This document shows positions 25,428 through 34,717 of a stretch of DNA of 64,000 nt, one piece after another; the stretch's first letter is position 1, and the number at the start of each line of letters is the position of its first letter. The translations under genes and the position numbers were made by a program. The stretch comes from Trinickia violacea. Its GTDB lineage: Bacteria > Pseudomonadota > Gammaproteobacteria > Burkholderiales > Burkholderiaceae. The notes beneath the pieces are model-generated. The model was not told where the DNA came from and did no database searches. It was given only the letters and a program-made list of their open reading frames with translations. The DNA is taken from assembly GCF_005280735.1 (NCBI RefSeq), contig NZ_CP040078.1:2232001-2296000 (forward strand), given 5' to 3'.

Positions 25428-25961
25428 ATGAAAGGGATTCTGACTTTTATCTTTCTGGCAGTCCTGTCTACATCTGCGCTTGCGAAACATGGCAGCGGCG
25501 CAGAACATGGTGGCGGCGGCAATGATTTCGACCAGCTGGCTGCACCCGCGCAGGCCGCGAGTGCGGCAACCGGCATTCCGGCGCGCTTCATCATCGGCCA
25601 GGCCGCACTCGAATCAGGCTGGGGCAAGAACGAGATCATGAAGGCGGACGGCACGACGAGCCACAACGTGTTCGGCATCAAGGCCACCAAAGACTGGACC
25701 GGCGAGACAGTTTCGACCGTCACGACCGAGTATGTAAGCGGCAAGCCGCACCGCGTCGTCCAGATATTCCGCTCCTACGATTCGTACGAGGAAGCGATGA
25801 ACGATTACGCGAGCATGCTGAGGGCGAATCCGCGCTACGCGCAGGTACTGAACGCCTCGCTGGACGCGAACGGCTTTGCGAACGGCATGCAGCGCGCAGG
25901 CTACGCGACCGATCCGCATTACGCGAAAAAGCTCGTCTCGATCATGGAGAAGATAGGCTGA
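25428..25961 (+). CDS. Free-standing FlgJ-like glucosaminidase domain protein, exported
   Basis: This is a 177-residue protein. A signal peptide (ILTFIFLAVLSTSALA) and a short Gly/His linker precede a single PF01832-type domain. The domain reads QLAAPAQAASAATGIPARF, then the catalytic region AALESGWGKNEI, GTTSHNVFGIKA and a C-terminal GYATDPHYAKKLVSIM. This is the C-terminal half of the beta-proteobacterial flagellar FlgJ, without the rod-cap N-terminal half. The Glu in ALESGWG is the expected catalytic residue. It probably cuts peptidoglycan glycan strands in the periplasm. No flagellar genes are nearby. The ATG at 25428 has AAGG upstream. Confidence 0.88.
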   Translation: MKGILTFIFLAVLSTSALAKHGSGAEHGGGGNDFDQLAAPAQAASAATGIPARFIIGQAALESGWGKNEIMKADGTTSHNVFGIKATKDWTGETVSTVTTEYVSGKPHRVVQIFRSYDSYEEAMNDYASMLRANPRYAQVLNASLDANGFANGMQRAGYATDPHYAKKLVSIMEKIG

Positions 25962-26938
25962 GCAGGTCCCGAGGTCGACGGCGGTGAGCCGCAGCAGGTG
26001 CAGTGACTGCAGTTGTGGTTAGGCGACGGTCGCCCACAGGTGCTGTATGCCTATCGCGATGGCCGGGGGTCGGCGCGATGCCGCCGATCGATGCGCGGCA
26101 ATGCAGGGTGACAGCGGGCTGACCTGGTGACCTTATCCAACACCTCAAAGGGGTATTAGCCTGGACTTGATCTGACAGGTGGTCAGGTTACGAATCGTTT
26201 GTTGTCGTCGCAATCGCAACATGAGCGGCGTTGTTTATTGATTGCTTACCGAAATCTTCTTTTGAGTCGTCGTTGGGACATTGCTGAGGTAGAGCCCAAC
26301 CCACCCTAATGTCCGCTAAGGCCGATGATGCGACTTGAATCATCGTTGATCGCATGACCGTTGATGGAGCGTAGCGGTCGCATGAGTGTCCAAATGTCGA
26401 CCGCGACGAATGACTCTTCCTGGCCGGCAGAACGCGTTCATCCCGACCGCCGGAAACCTGCCGTTGTTGAGTACAACGGCAGCTCTGTAGAACGTTCTTC
26501 GAACTGGTGTTATCGGCCAGTTTCGGACAGTCGTCCTCAACGGCTAATTTGCTGACAATCAGATAGGCCAGCAACCCGAAAGCAGTGACGCGTCGCGTTA
26601 GACCACGACGCTCTCGGAACGGTGGTCCGCTCAAGAAGACAATTAAATCAACGTGGGTGTGCCTACAGGCCGCGGAGGCAATCGCGCGCACTCATCCGCC
26701 AACAATCAACGCGTCGTTGGCGCCCCCAGCTAGCCGCTCCGGGCTCCCGGCACGGCGGGCACGGTGACCAACCTCGACGGCGATCATCGGCCGCGGGAAC
26801 GATTTTCTGAAAAGTGGTTTGAAGCTGTAACGCCTCGACGGGATGTTCATAAACCTGCGTGGCGAGCCGTATGTGCTACGGCATGTCGCCGACAAGCGTA
26901 GGACCCAACCCGGTGTCGAAGACCACCGATAACAAGCG
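25962..26938. other. Nearly 1 kb without a recognisable gene
   Basis: The longest ORFs here (26188-26691 and 26692-26895, both minus) show no family similarity that I recognise, no ribosome sites and atypical codon use. Base composition is less GC-rich than the neighbours in the middle part. It could be a decayed insertion or an old gene remnant; nothing firmer can be said from sequence alone. Confidence 0.5.
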
Positions 26939-27733
26939 TCACTGAGGCCCCTGGGACCGGTCGGTCCAGCCGTATTGCCGGAAAATCCGCAAACCTTCGG
27001 GGCTCTCGAGAAACTCCACGAATCGATGAGCGTCGGCGTTCCCTGTTCCGCGCTGCGTCAGCACGACACCGCAGTCGCGATAGAGGCGGTAACGCGACTC
27101 GACCGGCACTATGTCCGCAATCCCAGGATGAGCAACGGCCCAAATGTTGTAGACGATCCACGCATCGACAGACGGATCGCTGTTCCAACGCTTGAGCGCT
27201 TCGGCTGTGTTCGGTGCGAACGCGACAATGTTGCGTCTTAACGCCCTAACCTGCCGGATGTCGCCATCCCTGCCGACGAGATCCTCCCAGAGGCCGTTCT
27301 GGCCCGAGCCGTCTACCACCATGACATGCGCATCACCGCGCCATAGGTCGACAATGCCGCGAATGTGGTGCGGATTGCCGGGTCGCACGAGGATGACGGC
27401 TGGACGCAAGTAAAGTGGTTCCGCGCTATTGGCGTCCAATTCGTCACCGAACTTTGCAACGAATCCGGACATCATGTCTTCGGAGCCGGAGTAAATCAGG
27501 TCGGCGTTGGCGTGGGCCGCATCGGCCCACTGCGGGGTCGGGCCCGCAGTCACGTCGACTTCGATACCCGTTTTCTTCGCAAACTCCACGGCGGCGGCCT
27601 TCATGGCTGGTGCGGGGCCGCCGGGACCATACACATGAATAGGTTCCGCCGAATGGGATGGTGTGCTGACAATCAACGCAACGCCGAAACCCAACGCGGC
27701 GCAGAGCCGGACCACACGGTAAAGGTCACACAT
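26939..27733 (-). CDS. AcfC-like periplasmic substrate-binding protein
   Basis: This is a 264-residue protein. A signal peptide ends near SHSA. The mature protein begins EPIHVYGPGGPAPAMKAAA and contains TAGPTPQWADAAHANADLIY, SGSEDMMSGF, LYLRPAVILVRPGNPHHIRG, GSGQNGLWEDLVGR and a C-terminal FVEFLESPEGLRIFRQYGW. This run of motifs is that of AcfC, a relative of molybdate- and sulfate-binding proteins. No ABC permease or ATPase genes are adjacent, so the partner is unknown. AAGGAG lies before the ATG at 27733. It follows the malate dehydrogenase gene by 96 bases in the same direction. Confidence 0.88.
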   Translation of the reverse strand: MCDLYRVVRLCAALGFGVALIVSTPSHSAEPIHVYGPGGPAPAMKAAAVEFAKKTGIEVDVTAGPTPQWADAAHANADLIYSGSEDMMSGFVAKFGDELDANSAEPLYLRPAVILVRPGNPHHIRGIVDLWRGDAHVMVVDGSGQNGLWEDLVGRDGDIRQVRALRRNIVAFAPNTAEALKRWNSDPSVDAWIVYNIWAVAHPGIADIVPVESRYRLYRDCGVVLTQRGTGNADAHRFVEFLESPEGLRIFRQYGWTDRSQGPQ

Positions 27734-27829
27734 GGTAGTACTCCTTAAAATGTAGCTCTGCTGCACACCCGTGTGGGCATGCAGCAATCAAACAGAAAAC
27801 TCCGAGCAGTCTGCGGCTCAGCCTTCAAT

Positions 27830-28834
27830 TCACCTCGCCCCGGCCGAGAACAATGCGTCGACGGCATCGGCCTCTTCCATCAATTCCCGCACCGAAGCAT
27901 CGATACGCTCGCGCGAAAGCGCATCGATCTCGAGCCCGGTCACCCGCTCGAACGCCCCGTTGCGGCAGATGACAGGCACGCCGAACATCAGACCTTCCGG
28001 AATCCCGTAGGAACCGTCCGAAGGCACGCTCATCGACACCCATTGGCCGGCGCTTCCATACACCCAGTCCCGCATCTGGTCGATGGCCGCATTCGCCGCC
28101 GAGGCGGCCGATGACGCGCCGCGCGCTTCGATGATTGCCGTGCCTCGCCGCGCCACTTCGGGGATGAATACGTCACGGTTCCAGCGCTCGTCGGCAAGCA
28201 GCGCGCGTGCCGAGTCTTGACCGATCTGCGCGTAGCGGTAATCGGGGTACATCGTCGGTGAGTGGTTGCCCCATACGACCATGCGGTTCACCGATGCGAC
28301 GGGCACGCCACAGCGCGCAGCCAGCTTCGATACGGCGCGATTGTGATCGAGCCGGATCATCGCCGTGATCGCGTCAGCCGGCAGTTCAGGCGCGAAGCGG
28401 CGGGTAATCAGCGCGTTCGTGTTCGCGGGGTTGCCGACGACGAGCACCTTCACGTCGCGGCTTGCGACATCGTTGAGCGCCTGTCCCTGGGTGCGGAAGA
28501 TGGCCGCGTTCGCGGCGAGCAGATCGCGCCGCTCCATGCCTTTCGTACGGGGACGCGAGCCCACCAGCAGCGCATAGTCGACATCGCGGAACGCGACGCG
28601 CGGGTCATCGCTGATCTCGACCGATTGCAGCAGCGGAAACGCGCAATCTTCAAGCTCCATCACGACGCCGCGCAGCGCATCGAGTGCCTGCGGAAGTTCG
28701 AGCAATTGCAGGATCACGGGCTGGTCGTCGCCGAGCAGATCGCCGCGTGCGACCCGAAACAGCAGCGAATAGGCAATCTGTCCAGCCGCACCGGTAACGG
28801 CCACACGTTTGACAGGCTTAACAGGTTTCAACAC
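27830..28834 (-). CDS. mdh: Malate dehydrogenase, divergent paralogue
   Basis: This is a 334-residue enzyme that converts malate and NAD to oxaloacetate and NADH in the cytoplasm. The NAD site is RVAVTGAAGQIAYSLLF. Substrate residues appear in VGSRPRTKGMERRDLL and VGNPANTNALI, and the proton-relay pair in RLDHNRA and WGNHSPTMYP. All catalytic residues are present. Compared with the usual Burkholderia enzyme, many surface positions differ (for example LVGSRPRTKG where LVGARPRSKG is common), so this may be a second copy. Translation starts at a GTG with AGGAG eight bases upstream. Linkage to a TDT transporter suggests service in dicarboxylate use. Confidence 0.9.
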   Translation of the reverse strand: MLKPVKPVKRVAVTGAAGQIAYSLLFRVARGDLLGDDQPVILQLLELPQALDALRGVVMELEDCAFPLLQSVEISDDPRVAFRDVDYALLVGSRPRTKGMERRDLLAANAAIFRTQGQALNDVASRDVKVLVVGNPANTNALITRRFAPELPADAITAMIRLDHNRAVSKLAARCGVPVASVNRMVVWGNHSPTMYPDYRYAQIGQDSARALLADERWNRDVFIPEVARRGTAIIEARGASSAASAANAAIDQMRDWVYGSAGQWVSMSVPSDGSYGIPEGLMFGVPVICRNGAFERVTGLEIDALSRERIDASVRELMEEADAVDALFSAGAR

Positions 28835-28984
28835 GATGACTCTCCTAAAGAGTGGTGATGTGATTCAAACGATTTGCCCTGACGCAGCTGCTGAACTCCG
28901 CCTGCGGCGGGCCTGGCATTAACGTCGGGCGCTCTGGAGGCGCGGCGCCGATGTCTCATTGGCCGCGCCCTCGTGGTCATGCGC

Positions 28985-30115
28985 CTAGTGCGCCGGGACA
29001 AGGCACGGCGCATGGAACAGTTGGCCACCCGCGAGTGCACGCAGCGTTTTCGACAGCACCACCAGCCATAGCCCGCCCAGCAGCATCGCAAGCGCGAAGC
29101 CGATCGCGGCGAAGCCGGCAAATCCCGTCACCCGATAAAGCCCCAGCGTGGCGAGCGTGAAGACGCCGAGCGGGAACGTGAATCCCCACCAGCCGAGGTT
29201 GAACGGCAGCCCCTCGGCGCGATAGCGCAGCGTGAAGAAGATGGCGGTAAGGAGCCACCAAAGGCCCGCACCCCAGAGCAGCAGCCCTCCGAGCACGCCG
29301 AGGTCACGTGCGAGGAGTGCGACGCTCGCGAGCGGAGTGCCGGCAAACGCGAGAGGTGCCGCCTGGCCAAGCGTGAGGAGCCCCAGTGCGCCAGTGCCGA
29401 TCGGACCCAGCGTCAGCCAGCTCGACGGAGCTAGGTCGCGATGCGGCAGCTTGTGAATGAGAAGCCGGAAAAACACGATGGTCAGCACGGAAAACGCGAG
29501 CGGCACGGAGATCGCCCACAGCGCATAGCCCGCACCAATCGCGAAGCGAGCCGTTGCCACGTCCAGATGCGGCGCAAGCGTGGCAGCGCTCGACGCCGCC
29601 ACTTCGGGCGCGACGATCGGCAGCAGGAGCACCGCGCTCAGACGCTCGAATGCATGGCTCTGCTCGGTGAACATCAGATACGGTACGCCGACCGCGACGA
29701 CGACCGCCGCCACTGCGTCGATGCACCAAAGTTCGAAAGCGAGCGTAGCTGCGCCGGAATCGTGACCGGCGAACAGTACGATGCCGTTGATGATCGGAGC
29801 TAGGCCCATCGGCAGGGCGCCGAGGAACATCGACTGCAGCGGATGGTGCAGCAGCGGCCTGATCGTTTCCGGATAGAAAACGCAGCGGGCCGCGAACATC
29901 GCCGCAAACACGGCATAGAGCACGATATCCACACACCACAGCGCCTCGGCGAATGTCCTTTGTCCGCTGAAATGTACGGGTAGCGCGTTGAGCATGAGGA
30001 ACACGATCCCGTTGCCCATCGTCACTGCGAACCAGTTCGGCGTGAACTGGCGAATCCTGTCTGTCAAGCCTTGCACCGCCGCACCAGGCGTGCGCACATA
30101 TCGGTTCCTGGTCAT
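28985..30115 (-). CDS. TDT (TehA/SLAC1-type) transporter
   Basis: This is a 376-residue inner-membrane protein with about ten helices. The family start FTPNWFAVTMGNGIVFLML and internal LGALPMGLAPIINGI are clear, as is the late GWWGFTFPLGVFTLATLGLY. Members carry C4-dicarboxylates (Mae1), sulfite (Ssu1) or anions (TehA, SLAC1). With malate dehydrogenase next in line, malate or a related dicarboxylate is the best guess here. I place the start at 30115, because GGAG lies six bases before that ATG; two ATGs at 30121 and 30127 are in frame but poorly served. It is divergent from a LysR gene. Confidence 0.9.
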   Translation of the reverse strand: MTRNRYVRTPGAAVQGLTDRIRQFTPNWFAVTMGNGIVFLMLNALPVHFSGQRTFAEALWCVDIVLYAVFAAMFAARCVFYPETIRPLLHHPLQSMFLGALPMGLAPIINGIVLFAGHDSGAATLAFELWCIDAVAAVVVAVGVPYLMFTEQSHAFERLSAVLLLPIVAPEVAASSAATLAPHLDVATARFAIGAGYALWAISVPLAFSVLTIVFFRLLIHKLPHRDLAPSSWLTLGPIGTGALGLLTLGQAAPLAFAGTPLASVALLARDLGVLGGLLLWGAGLWWLLTAIFFTLRYRAEGLPFNLGWWGFTFPLGVFTLATLGLYRVTGFAGFAAIGFALAMLLGGLWLVVLSKTLRALAGGQLFHAPCLVPAH

Positions 30116-30189
30116 GGTCATCTCCATCTAGAGCGCATCGGATGACTGCAATGTAGGCTGGTGCGTCATATACTAAAAATACATATTTG

Positions 30190-30204
30190 ATATTCTTGCA
30201 ATAT
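30190..30204. promoter_or_regulatory. Candidate LysR operator between the TDT gene and its regulator
   Basis: ATATT-CTTGC-AATAT is a perfect palindrome with the T-N11-A spacing of LysR-family sites. It lies in a very AT-rich gap (30130-30218) that stands out from the GC-rich genes on either side. Confidence 0.6.
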
Positions 30205-30227
30205 GAAATTGATATGGAATGTCGATC

Positions 30228-31118
30228 ATGAACTTTACGCATCTGGCTGCTTTCTTCGCAGTGGTGGAAACGGGTAGCGTCACCGGTGCGTCGGAACGAC
30301 TGCACGTCAGCCAGCCCGCACTCACCCGGGAAATCCGCGAACTCGAGGACCGTTTGGGCGTACCGTTGTTCGACCGTTTGCCGCGCGGCATGCAGCCCAC
30401 GGAAGCGGGCCGATTGCTTGCAGACCATGCGGCGCAGATTTTCGGTCTCGCCGACGCGGCGGAGATCGCGGTTGGCGAATTTGCCGGACTGACACGCGGA
30501 CATCTCGGGCTCGCGACCAGCCGCACGATCGGCGCTTACCTGCTGCCGACCGTGCTCGACGAATTCCACCGCCTCTATCCAGGCATCGACGTCGAGGTGG
30601 CCGTCACGAACACCGAGCACGTCGAAGAGACCGTACTCGCTCACCAGCGCCAGATCGGGCTCATCGAGGGGCCATATGACGACGGTGCCTTCGACTCAAT
30701 CTTGATCGGCCGCGACGAACTGATTGCGGTGGCCGCTCCTTCGCACCCGCTTGCGCGCGTGCGCCGGTTGACGGCGGCCAAGGTGGCTGAAGCCGGCCTG
30801 ATACTGCGCGAACCCGGCTCGGGAACGCGCACGGCCGTCGAACAGGCACATGCAAAGCATGCGATCGAGTTGGCGCCGAAGTTGTCGGTCGGCAGTCCCG
30901 AGGCCATCAAACGACTCGTGCGGCTCGGACACGCCGTTTCCTGGGTCTCACGCCACGCGGTCGGCGAAGAAATCGCATCGGGTGCGCTCGTGCAGTTGCC
31001 CGTCGCGGACCTGAAGATCGAGCGCAACCTGAACATGATTTGGCGCAAGGCGCGAAGTCTGAGCCCCAGCGCTCGAGCGTTCCAGACGCTCGCCTGCCAG
31101 ATGTGGGAGGCGGTTTAA
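30228..31118 (+). CDS. LysR-family transcriptional regulator
   Basis: This is a 296-residue LysR regulator. The HTH domain reads FFAVVETGSVTGASERLHVS followed by QPALTREIRELEDRLGVPLF. The effector domain starts near residue 90 (GHLGLATSRTIGAYLLP) and includes LILREPGSGTRTAVEQ, which is typical of the CysB/CbbR-like branch. ATG 30228 has a GGA nine bases upstream; ATG 30219 is three codons earlier. It is divergent from the TDT-mdh-acfC series and very likely controls it through the palindrome between them. Confidence 0.9.
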   Translation: MNFTHLAAFFAVVETGSVTGASERLHVSQPALTREIRELEDRLGVPLFDRLPRGMQPTEAGRLLADHAAQIFGLADAAEIAVGEFAGLTRGHLGLATSRTIGAYLLPTVLDEFHRLYPGIDVEVAVTNTEHVEETVLAHQRQIGLIEGPYDDGAFDSILIGRDELIAVAAPSHPLARVRRLTAAKVAEAGLILREPGSGTRTAVEQAHAKHAIELAPKLSVGSPEAIKRLVRLGHAVSWVSRHAVGEEIASGALVQLPVADLKIERNLNMIWRKARSLSPSARAFQTLACQMWEAV

Positions 31119-31157
31119 ATCAGCTCATCGACGCCGAAGGAAGGTCAATCGAAAGCC

Positions 31158-32462
31158 TTACTTGCGTAGATAACCTTCGGTGGCGGGGTCACTCATCACA
31201 AATGACACGACCGTGACGATGGCGCACAAGGCGGTGACGTACCAGAAGAACATCGACTCGACGCCTTGTGCCTTCAGGGACAAGGCGGCGTATTCGGCCG
31301 ATCCGCCAAACACAGCGTTGGCAAGCGCATAGGGCAACCCGACACCGAGCGCGCGCACCTCGGGAGGAAACAACTCGGCCTTGATCAAACCGCTGATCGA
31401 TGTGTACAGGCTCAGTACGGCAAGCGCGACGACGATCAAGGCGAACGCGATGTAGGGATTGGTGACAGTCCTGAGCGCATTGAGAAATGGAACGGTACCG
31501 AACGTCGCCAGTACGCCGAAAAGGATCATCGAACGTTTTCTGCCGATACGGTCCGACAACGCACCGAAGAGCGGCTGCATGAGCATGTACACGATCAACG
31601 CCACTGTCATCATGCCGCTGGCCGTCTTCGCAGACATACCCGCGCTGTTGACCAGATACTTTTGCATGTACGTCGTGAACGTGTAGAACGCCAGCGAACC
31701 ACCCGCCGTAAAGCCGATCACGGTCGCCACGGCCCGCTTGTGCGCGAAGAGTCCCGAGAGGGTTCCGGCTTCAGCGTTGTGCCGGTTGCGCGCCGTCGTC
31801 GTCTCCTCGAGCGAACGACGCAGGTACACAGCAACGATCGCCCCAATCGCACCTAACGCAAAAGGTATCCGCCAGCCCCATGACACCAGCTCGTCATGCG
31901 AGAGGAACTGTTGCAACAGAACGACCACGATGAGCGCAGCGATCTGCCCGGAGATCACGGTGACGTACTGAAAGGACGCGAAGAACCCGCGACGCCCCGA
32001 CTGCGCGATCTCACTCATATACGTTGCGCTCGTGCCGTATTCGCCGCCGACGGAAAGGCCCTGCACACAGCGTGCGGCCAGCAGCAACAGAGGCGCCGCT
32101 GCGCCGATCTGCGCATAGGTCGGCAATATCGCTATGGCAAGCGAGCCGCCGCACATCATCAGCACCGACATCAACATCGCCTTGCGCCGGCCATGCCGGT
32201 CCGCAAGCCGGCCGAAAAACCAGCCGCCCACGGGGCGCATCAAGAAGCCGGTTGCGAACACCCCCGCGGTGTTCAGCAATTCCGTCGTCCTGTTACCGGA
32301 AGGGAAAAATGCATGCGCGAAATAAAGCGAGCAGAACGAATAGATAAAAAAATCGAACCATTCGACCATGTTGCCGGCCGAGGCCCCGACGATCGCCCGA
32401 ATCATTCGACGCGTGTCGGCAGCCGTTGGCATCGCATCCGATGCCAGAGCATTGGCTTTCAT
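31158..32462 (-). CDS. MFS transporter, metabolite:H+ symporter (KgtP/ShiA-like) family
   Basis: This is a 434-residue protein with twelve predicted helices. The helix 1 motif ASAGNMVEWFDFFIYSFCS and GRLADRHGRRKAML after helix 2 mark the MHS group, which takes up 2-oxoglutarate, shikimate, citrate and similar acids. The stretch VQGLSVGGEYGTSATYMSE is the other family block. The start at 32462 has GGAG six bases upstream; ATG 32474 is possible. It follows the aldehyde dehydrogenase gene and probably imports the acid used by that operon. A palindrome-rich element with two AGCGCT repeats at 32484-32506 lies just before it. Confidence 0.9.
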   Translation of the reverse strand: MKANALASDAMPTAADTRRMIRAIVGASAGNMVEWFDFFIYSFCSLYFAHAFFPSGNRTTELLNTAGVFATGFLMRPVGGWFFGRLADRHGRRKAMLMSVLMMCGGSLAIAILPTYAQIGAAAPLLLLAARCVQGLSVGGEYGTSATYMSEIAQSGRRGFFASFQYVTVISGQIAALIVVVLLQQFLSHDELVSWGWRIPFALGAIGAIVAVYLRRSLEETTTARNRHNAEAGTLSGLFAHKRAVATVIGFTAGGSLAFYTFTTYMQKYLVNSAGMSAKTASGMMTVALIVYMLMQPLFGALSDRIGRKRSMILFGVLATFGTVPFLNALRTVTNPYIAFALIVVALAVLSLYTSISGLIKAELFPPEVRALGVGLPYALANAVFGGSAEYAALSLKAQGVESMFFWYVTALCAIVTVVSFVMSDPATEGYLRK

Positions 32463-32621
32463 ATGTGTCTCCATGTCGGCTGGCCTTAGCGCTTTAGCGC
32501 TTAGGGCAGTCCCATGCAACGCCCACAAGGGCTCCGCTGGCGGTCTGGCGCCGCCTTGGAAATAGGGATTCGGGTTATCGGTCGGGCGAAAACACGTCGC
32601 GCCCGACCAGGTGGATCTGCG

Positions 32622-34100
32622 TTATCGAAGCACGAATGGGTTGCCGGTGGGGGCACCGGTATTGATCCAGACGCTCTTCGTCTGCAGGTATTCGTTGATC
32701 GCGTCGATGCCGTTCTCGCGCCCGAGGCCTGAGTCTTTGTAGCCTCCGAACGGAGACAGATAGCTCACCGCCCGGTATGTGTTCACCCATACCGTGCCTG
32801 ACTCGACGCGCTCGGCCATCCTGAAGGCACGGCCGATATCGCTCGTCCAGACGCCGGCACCCAGCCCGAAGCGCACGTCGTTCGCGATCGCGACCGCTTC
32901 CTCCTCCGTGTCGAAGCGAATGACCGACAACACCGGACCGAACACTTCCTCCTGCGCGATGCGCATGTCGTTCGTCACGCCGGTAAAGATGGTCGGCTCG
33001 ACGAACCACCCCGCCCCGCACTCCTCCCGTGTTGCGGCCTTGCCGCCCAACGCGAGACTGGCGCCCTCCTCCTGGGCGATGTCGATGTAGTTCAACACCT
33101 TCTCGTATTGAGGCGGCGTCGTGATCGGCCCGACTTGGGTATCCGCGTGCATCGGGTCGCCCATGCGTGCCGTTTTCGCAAGTGCCACGACGCGCTCGAC
33201 GACCTCATCGTAGACGCCGGACTGAACGAGCAGTCGCGAACCAGCAATGCAGGTCTGCCCGGTCGCCGCAAAAATACCCGAGACCGCTCCGTTCACGGCA
33301 TCCTCTAGCTTCGCATCGTCGAAAACGATATTCGGTGACTTGCCACCCAACTCTAGACCGACATGCTTGAAGTCACGGGCGGCCTGTTCATTGATTCGCC
33401 GCCCAGTCGAGTCCGCCCCCGTAAATGTGATCTTACGGACGAGCGGATGCGATACGAGTGCGCTCCCGGCCTCATTGCCGAATCCCGTCACGACGTTGAC
33501 GACGCCCGGCGGAAAGCCCACCTCGTCGAGCAGTTCGACCCATTCGAGCGTGGAGGACGAGGTGAATTCGGACGGCTTGATCACCACCGTGCAGCCGGCC
33601 GCCAGCGCCGGCGCGAGCTTCCAGGTGAGAAGCATCAACGGCGAGTTCCACGGCGTGATGATCGCCACCACGCCCAGCGGCTCGCGACGCGTGAAGTTGA
33701 AGAACCCTTTCTTGTCGAGCGGAATGACGTCGCCCTGGATCTTGTCGGCAAGACCGCCGTAATACCGAAACCACTGCGGCAGATACTGCAGTTGCGCATG
33801 CATCTCGGCGAACAGCTTGCCGTTGTCGCGCACTTCAATTTCTGCAAGGCGGGAAGCATGCTCGGCAATGCGGTCGGCGAGCCGGCACAACAGCAGCCCC
33901 CGGGCACTGGGTGTCAAATCCTTCCACGCACCCGAGCTGAAAGCGCGATGCGCGGCGTGAACTGCGCGGTCCACGTCGGACTCGTTGCCGCGCGCGATCT
34001 GCGCCCACGGCGCACCGGTGAACGGGTTATCGCTGTTGAACCATTGACCGCTCGCGGATTCGCACCGCTTGCCGTCGATATAGAGTGAGTAGCGCTGCAT
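32622..34100 (-). CDS. Aldehyde dehydrogenase family protein
   Basis: This is a 492-residue NAD(P)-dependent aldehyde dehydrogenase. The cofactor region PWNSPLMLLTWKLAPALAAG, KPSEFTSSSTLEW and FTGADSTGRRI precede the general base in GLELGGKSPN. The catalytic Cys is in AATGQTCIAGSR. The C-terminal EEVFGPVLSVI and FGGYKDSGLGRENG complete the fold. It oxidises an aldehyde to an acid in the cytoplasm. It starts 20 bases behind the TPP-enzyme beta subunit, so the aldehyde is most likely the product of that decarboxylase. The exact substrate is unknown. Confidence 0.94.
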   Translation of the reverse strand: MQRYSLYIDGKRCESASGQWFNSDNPFTGAPWAQIARGNESDVDRAVHAAHRAFSSGAWKDLTPSARGLLLCRLADRIAEHASRLAEIEVRDNGKLFAEMHAQLQYLPQWFRYYGGLADKIQGDVIPLDKKGFFNFTRREPLGVVAIITPWNSPLMLLTWKLAPALAAGCTVVIKPSEFTSSSTLEWVELLDEVGFPPGVVNVVTGFGNEAGSALVSHPLVRKITFTGADSTGRRINEQAARDFKHVGLELGGKSPNIVFDDAKLEDAVNGAVSGIFAATGQTCIAGSRLLVQSGVYDEVVERVVALAKTARMGDPMHADTQVGPITTPPQYEKVLNYIDIAQEEGASLALGGKAATREECGAGWFVEPTIFTGVTNDMRIAQEEVFGPVLSVIRFDTEEEAVAIANDVRFGLGAGVWTSDIGRAFRMAERVESGTVWVNTYRAVSYLSPFGGYKDSGLGRENGIDAINEYLQTKSVWINTGAPTGNPFVLR

Positions 34101-34120
34101 GTCGGTCTCGCCCGGGACAA

Positions 34121-34717
34121 TCAGAATGGCTGGAAACCGAGCCCGGCCCGGAAGCGGTTCTTGATGTACACGCCATCGCGCGCAGGCAGCGCACGCGGCG
34201 GTTCGTCAGCCCGGATATGGACCTGCGCGAATGTCGTCCCCCGACGGGCATTCACGCGCTCGACGATTTGCGCATAGTCCGCTTCGTGCCACACGGCGAA
34301 CGAATCGGCGAGACCGAAACCCTTCGATACCGCGACGAGGTCGGTACCCAGGCTCGAGTGACTTTGTTGCATGCCAGTCTCGCCATAGTGACCATTGTCG
34401 AGAACGACGATCGTCAGGTTCTTGGGTTGCTTGGCGCCAATGGTGCCGAGCGCGCCAATGCCCATCAGTTGCTCGCCATCGCCGGTGACAACCAGTACTG
34501 GCCTCTCCGGCTGTGCCAGCGCAAGCCCGAGGCCCAGTGCCGCCGCCCCTCCCATCGCACCCCAGAGATAGAAATTGCCGACGCGGTCCCCAGCAGCGAA
34601 GACGTCATACGACGGCGAACCCAGCCCGCTCACGACCAGGGCGTTTGGCACCCCCGCCAGCAATTGGGCCACGAATGTGCGGCGATCGATCACCGCCGTC
34701 CTGTTCTGCTCGCTCAT
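34121..34717 (-). CDS. TPP-dependent decarboxylase, beta (cofactor-binding) subunit
   Basis: This is a 198-residue protein equal to the C-terminal third of a TPP enzyme. The TPP/Mg signature is VTGDGEQLMGIGALGTIGAK followed by VVLDNGHYGET, with LWGAMGGAAALGLGLA before it. This split form is known for sulfopyruvate decarboxylase (ComE) and phosphonopyruvate decarboxylase relatives. Its ATG overlaps the alpha-subunit stop by one base (TAATG), so equal synthesis is expected. The true 2-oxo acid cannot be named from sequence. Confidence 0.88.
   Translation of the reverse strand: MSEQNRTAVIDRRTFVAQLLAGVPNALVVSGLGSPSYDVFAAGDRVGNFYLWGAMGGAAALGLGLALAQPERPVLVVTGDGEQLMGIGALGTIGAKQPKNLTIVVLDNGHYGETGMQQSHSSLGTDLVAVSKGFGLADSFAVWHEADYAQIVERVNARRGTTFAQVHIRADEPPRALPARDGVYIKNRFRAGLGFQPF

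Noticed and set aside
26188..26691. 167-codon minus-strand ORF in the empty region
   Set aside because: No recognisable motif, no ribosome site and irregular composition. It could be a remnant, but calling a gene is not supported.
32484..32506. AGCGCTTTAGCGCT repeat before the MHS transporter as a regulator site
   Set aside because: AGCGCT is itself palindromic and the arms are uneven. There is no second copy elsewhere in the operon, so it is mentioned only in passing.
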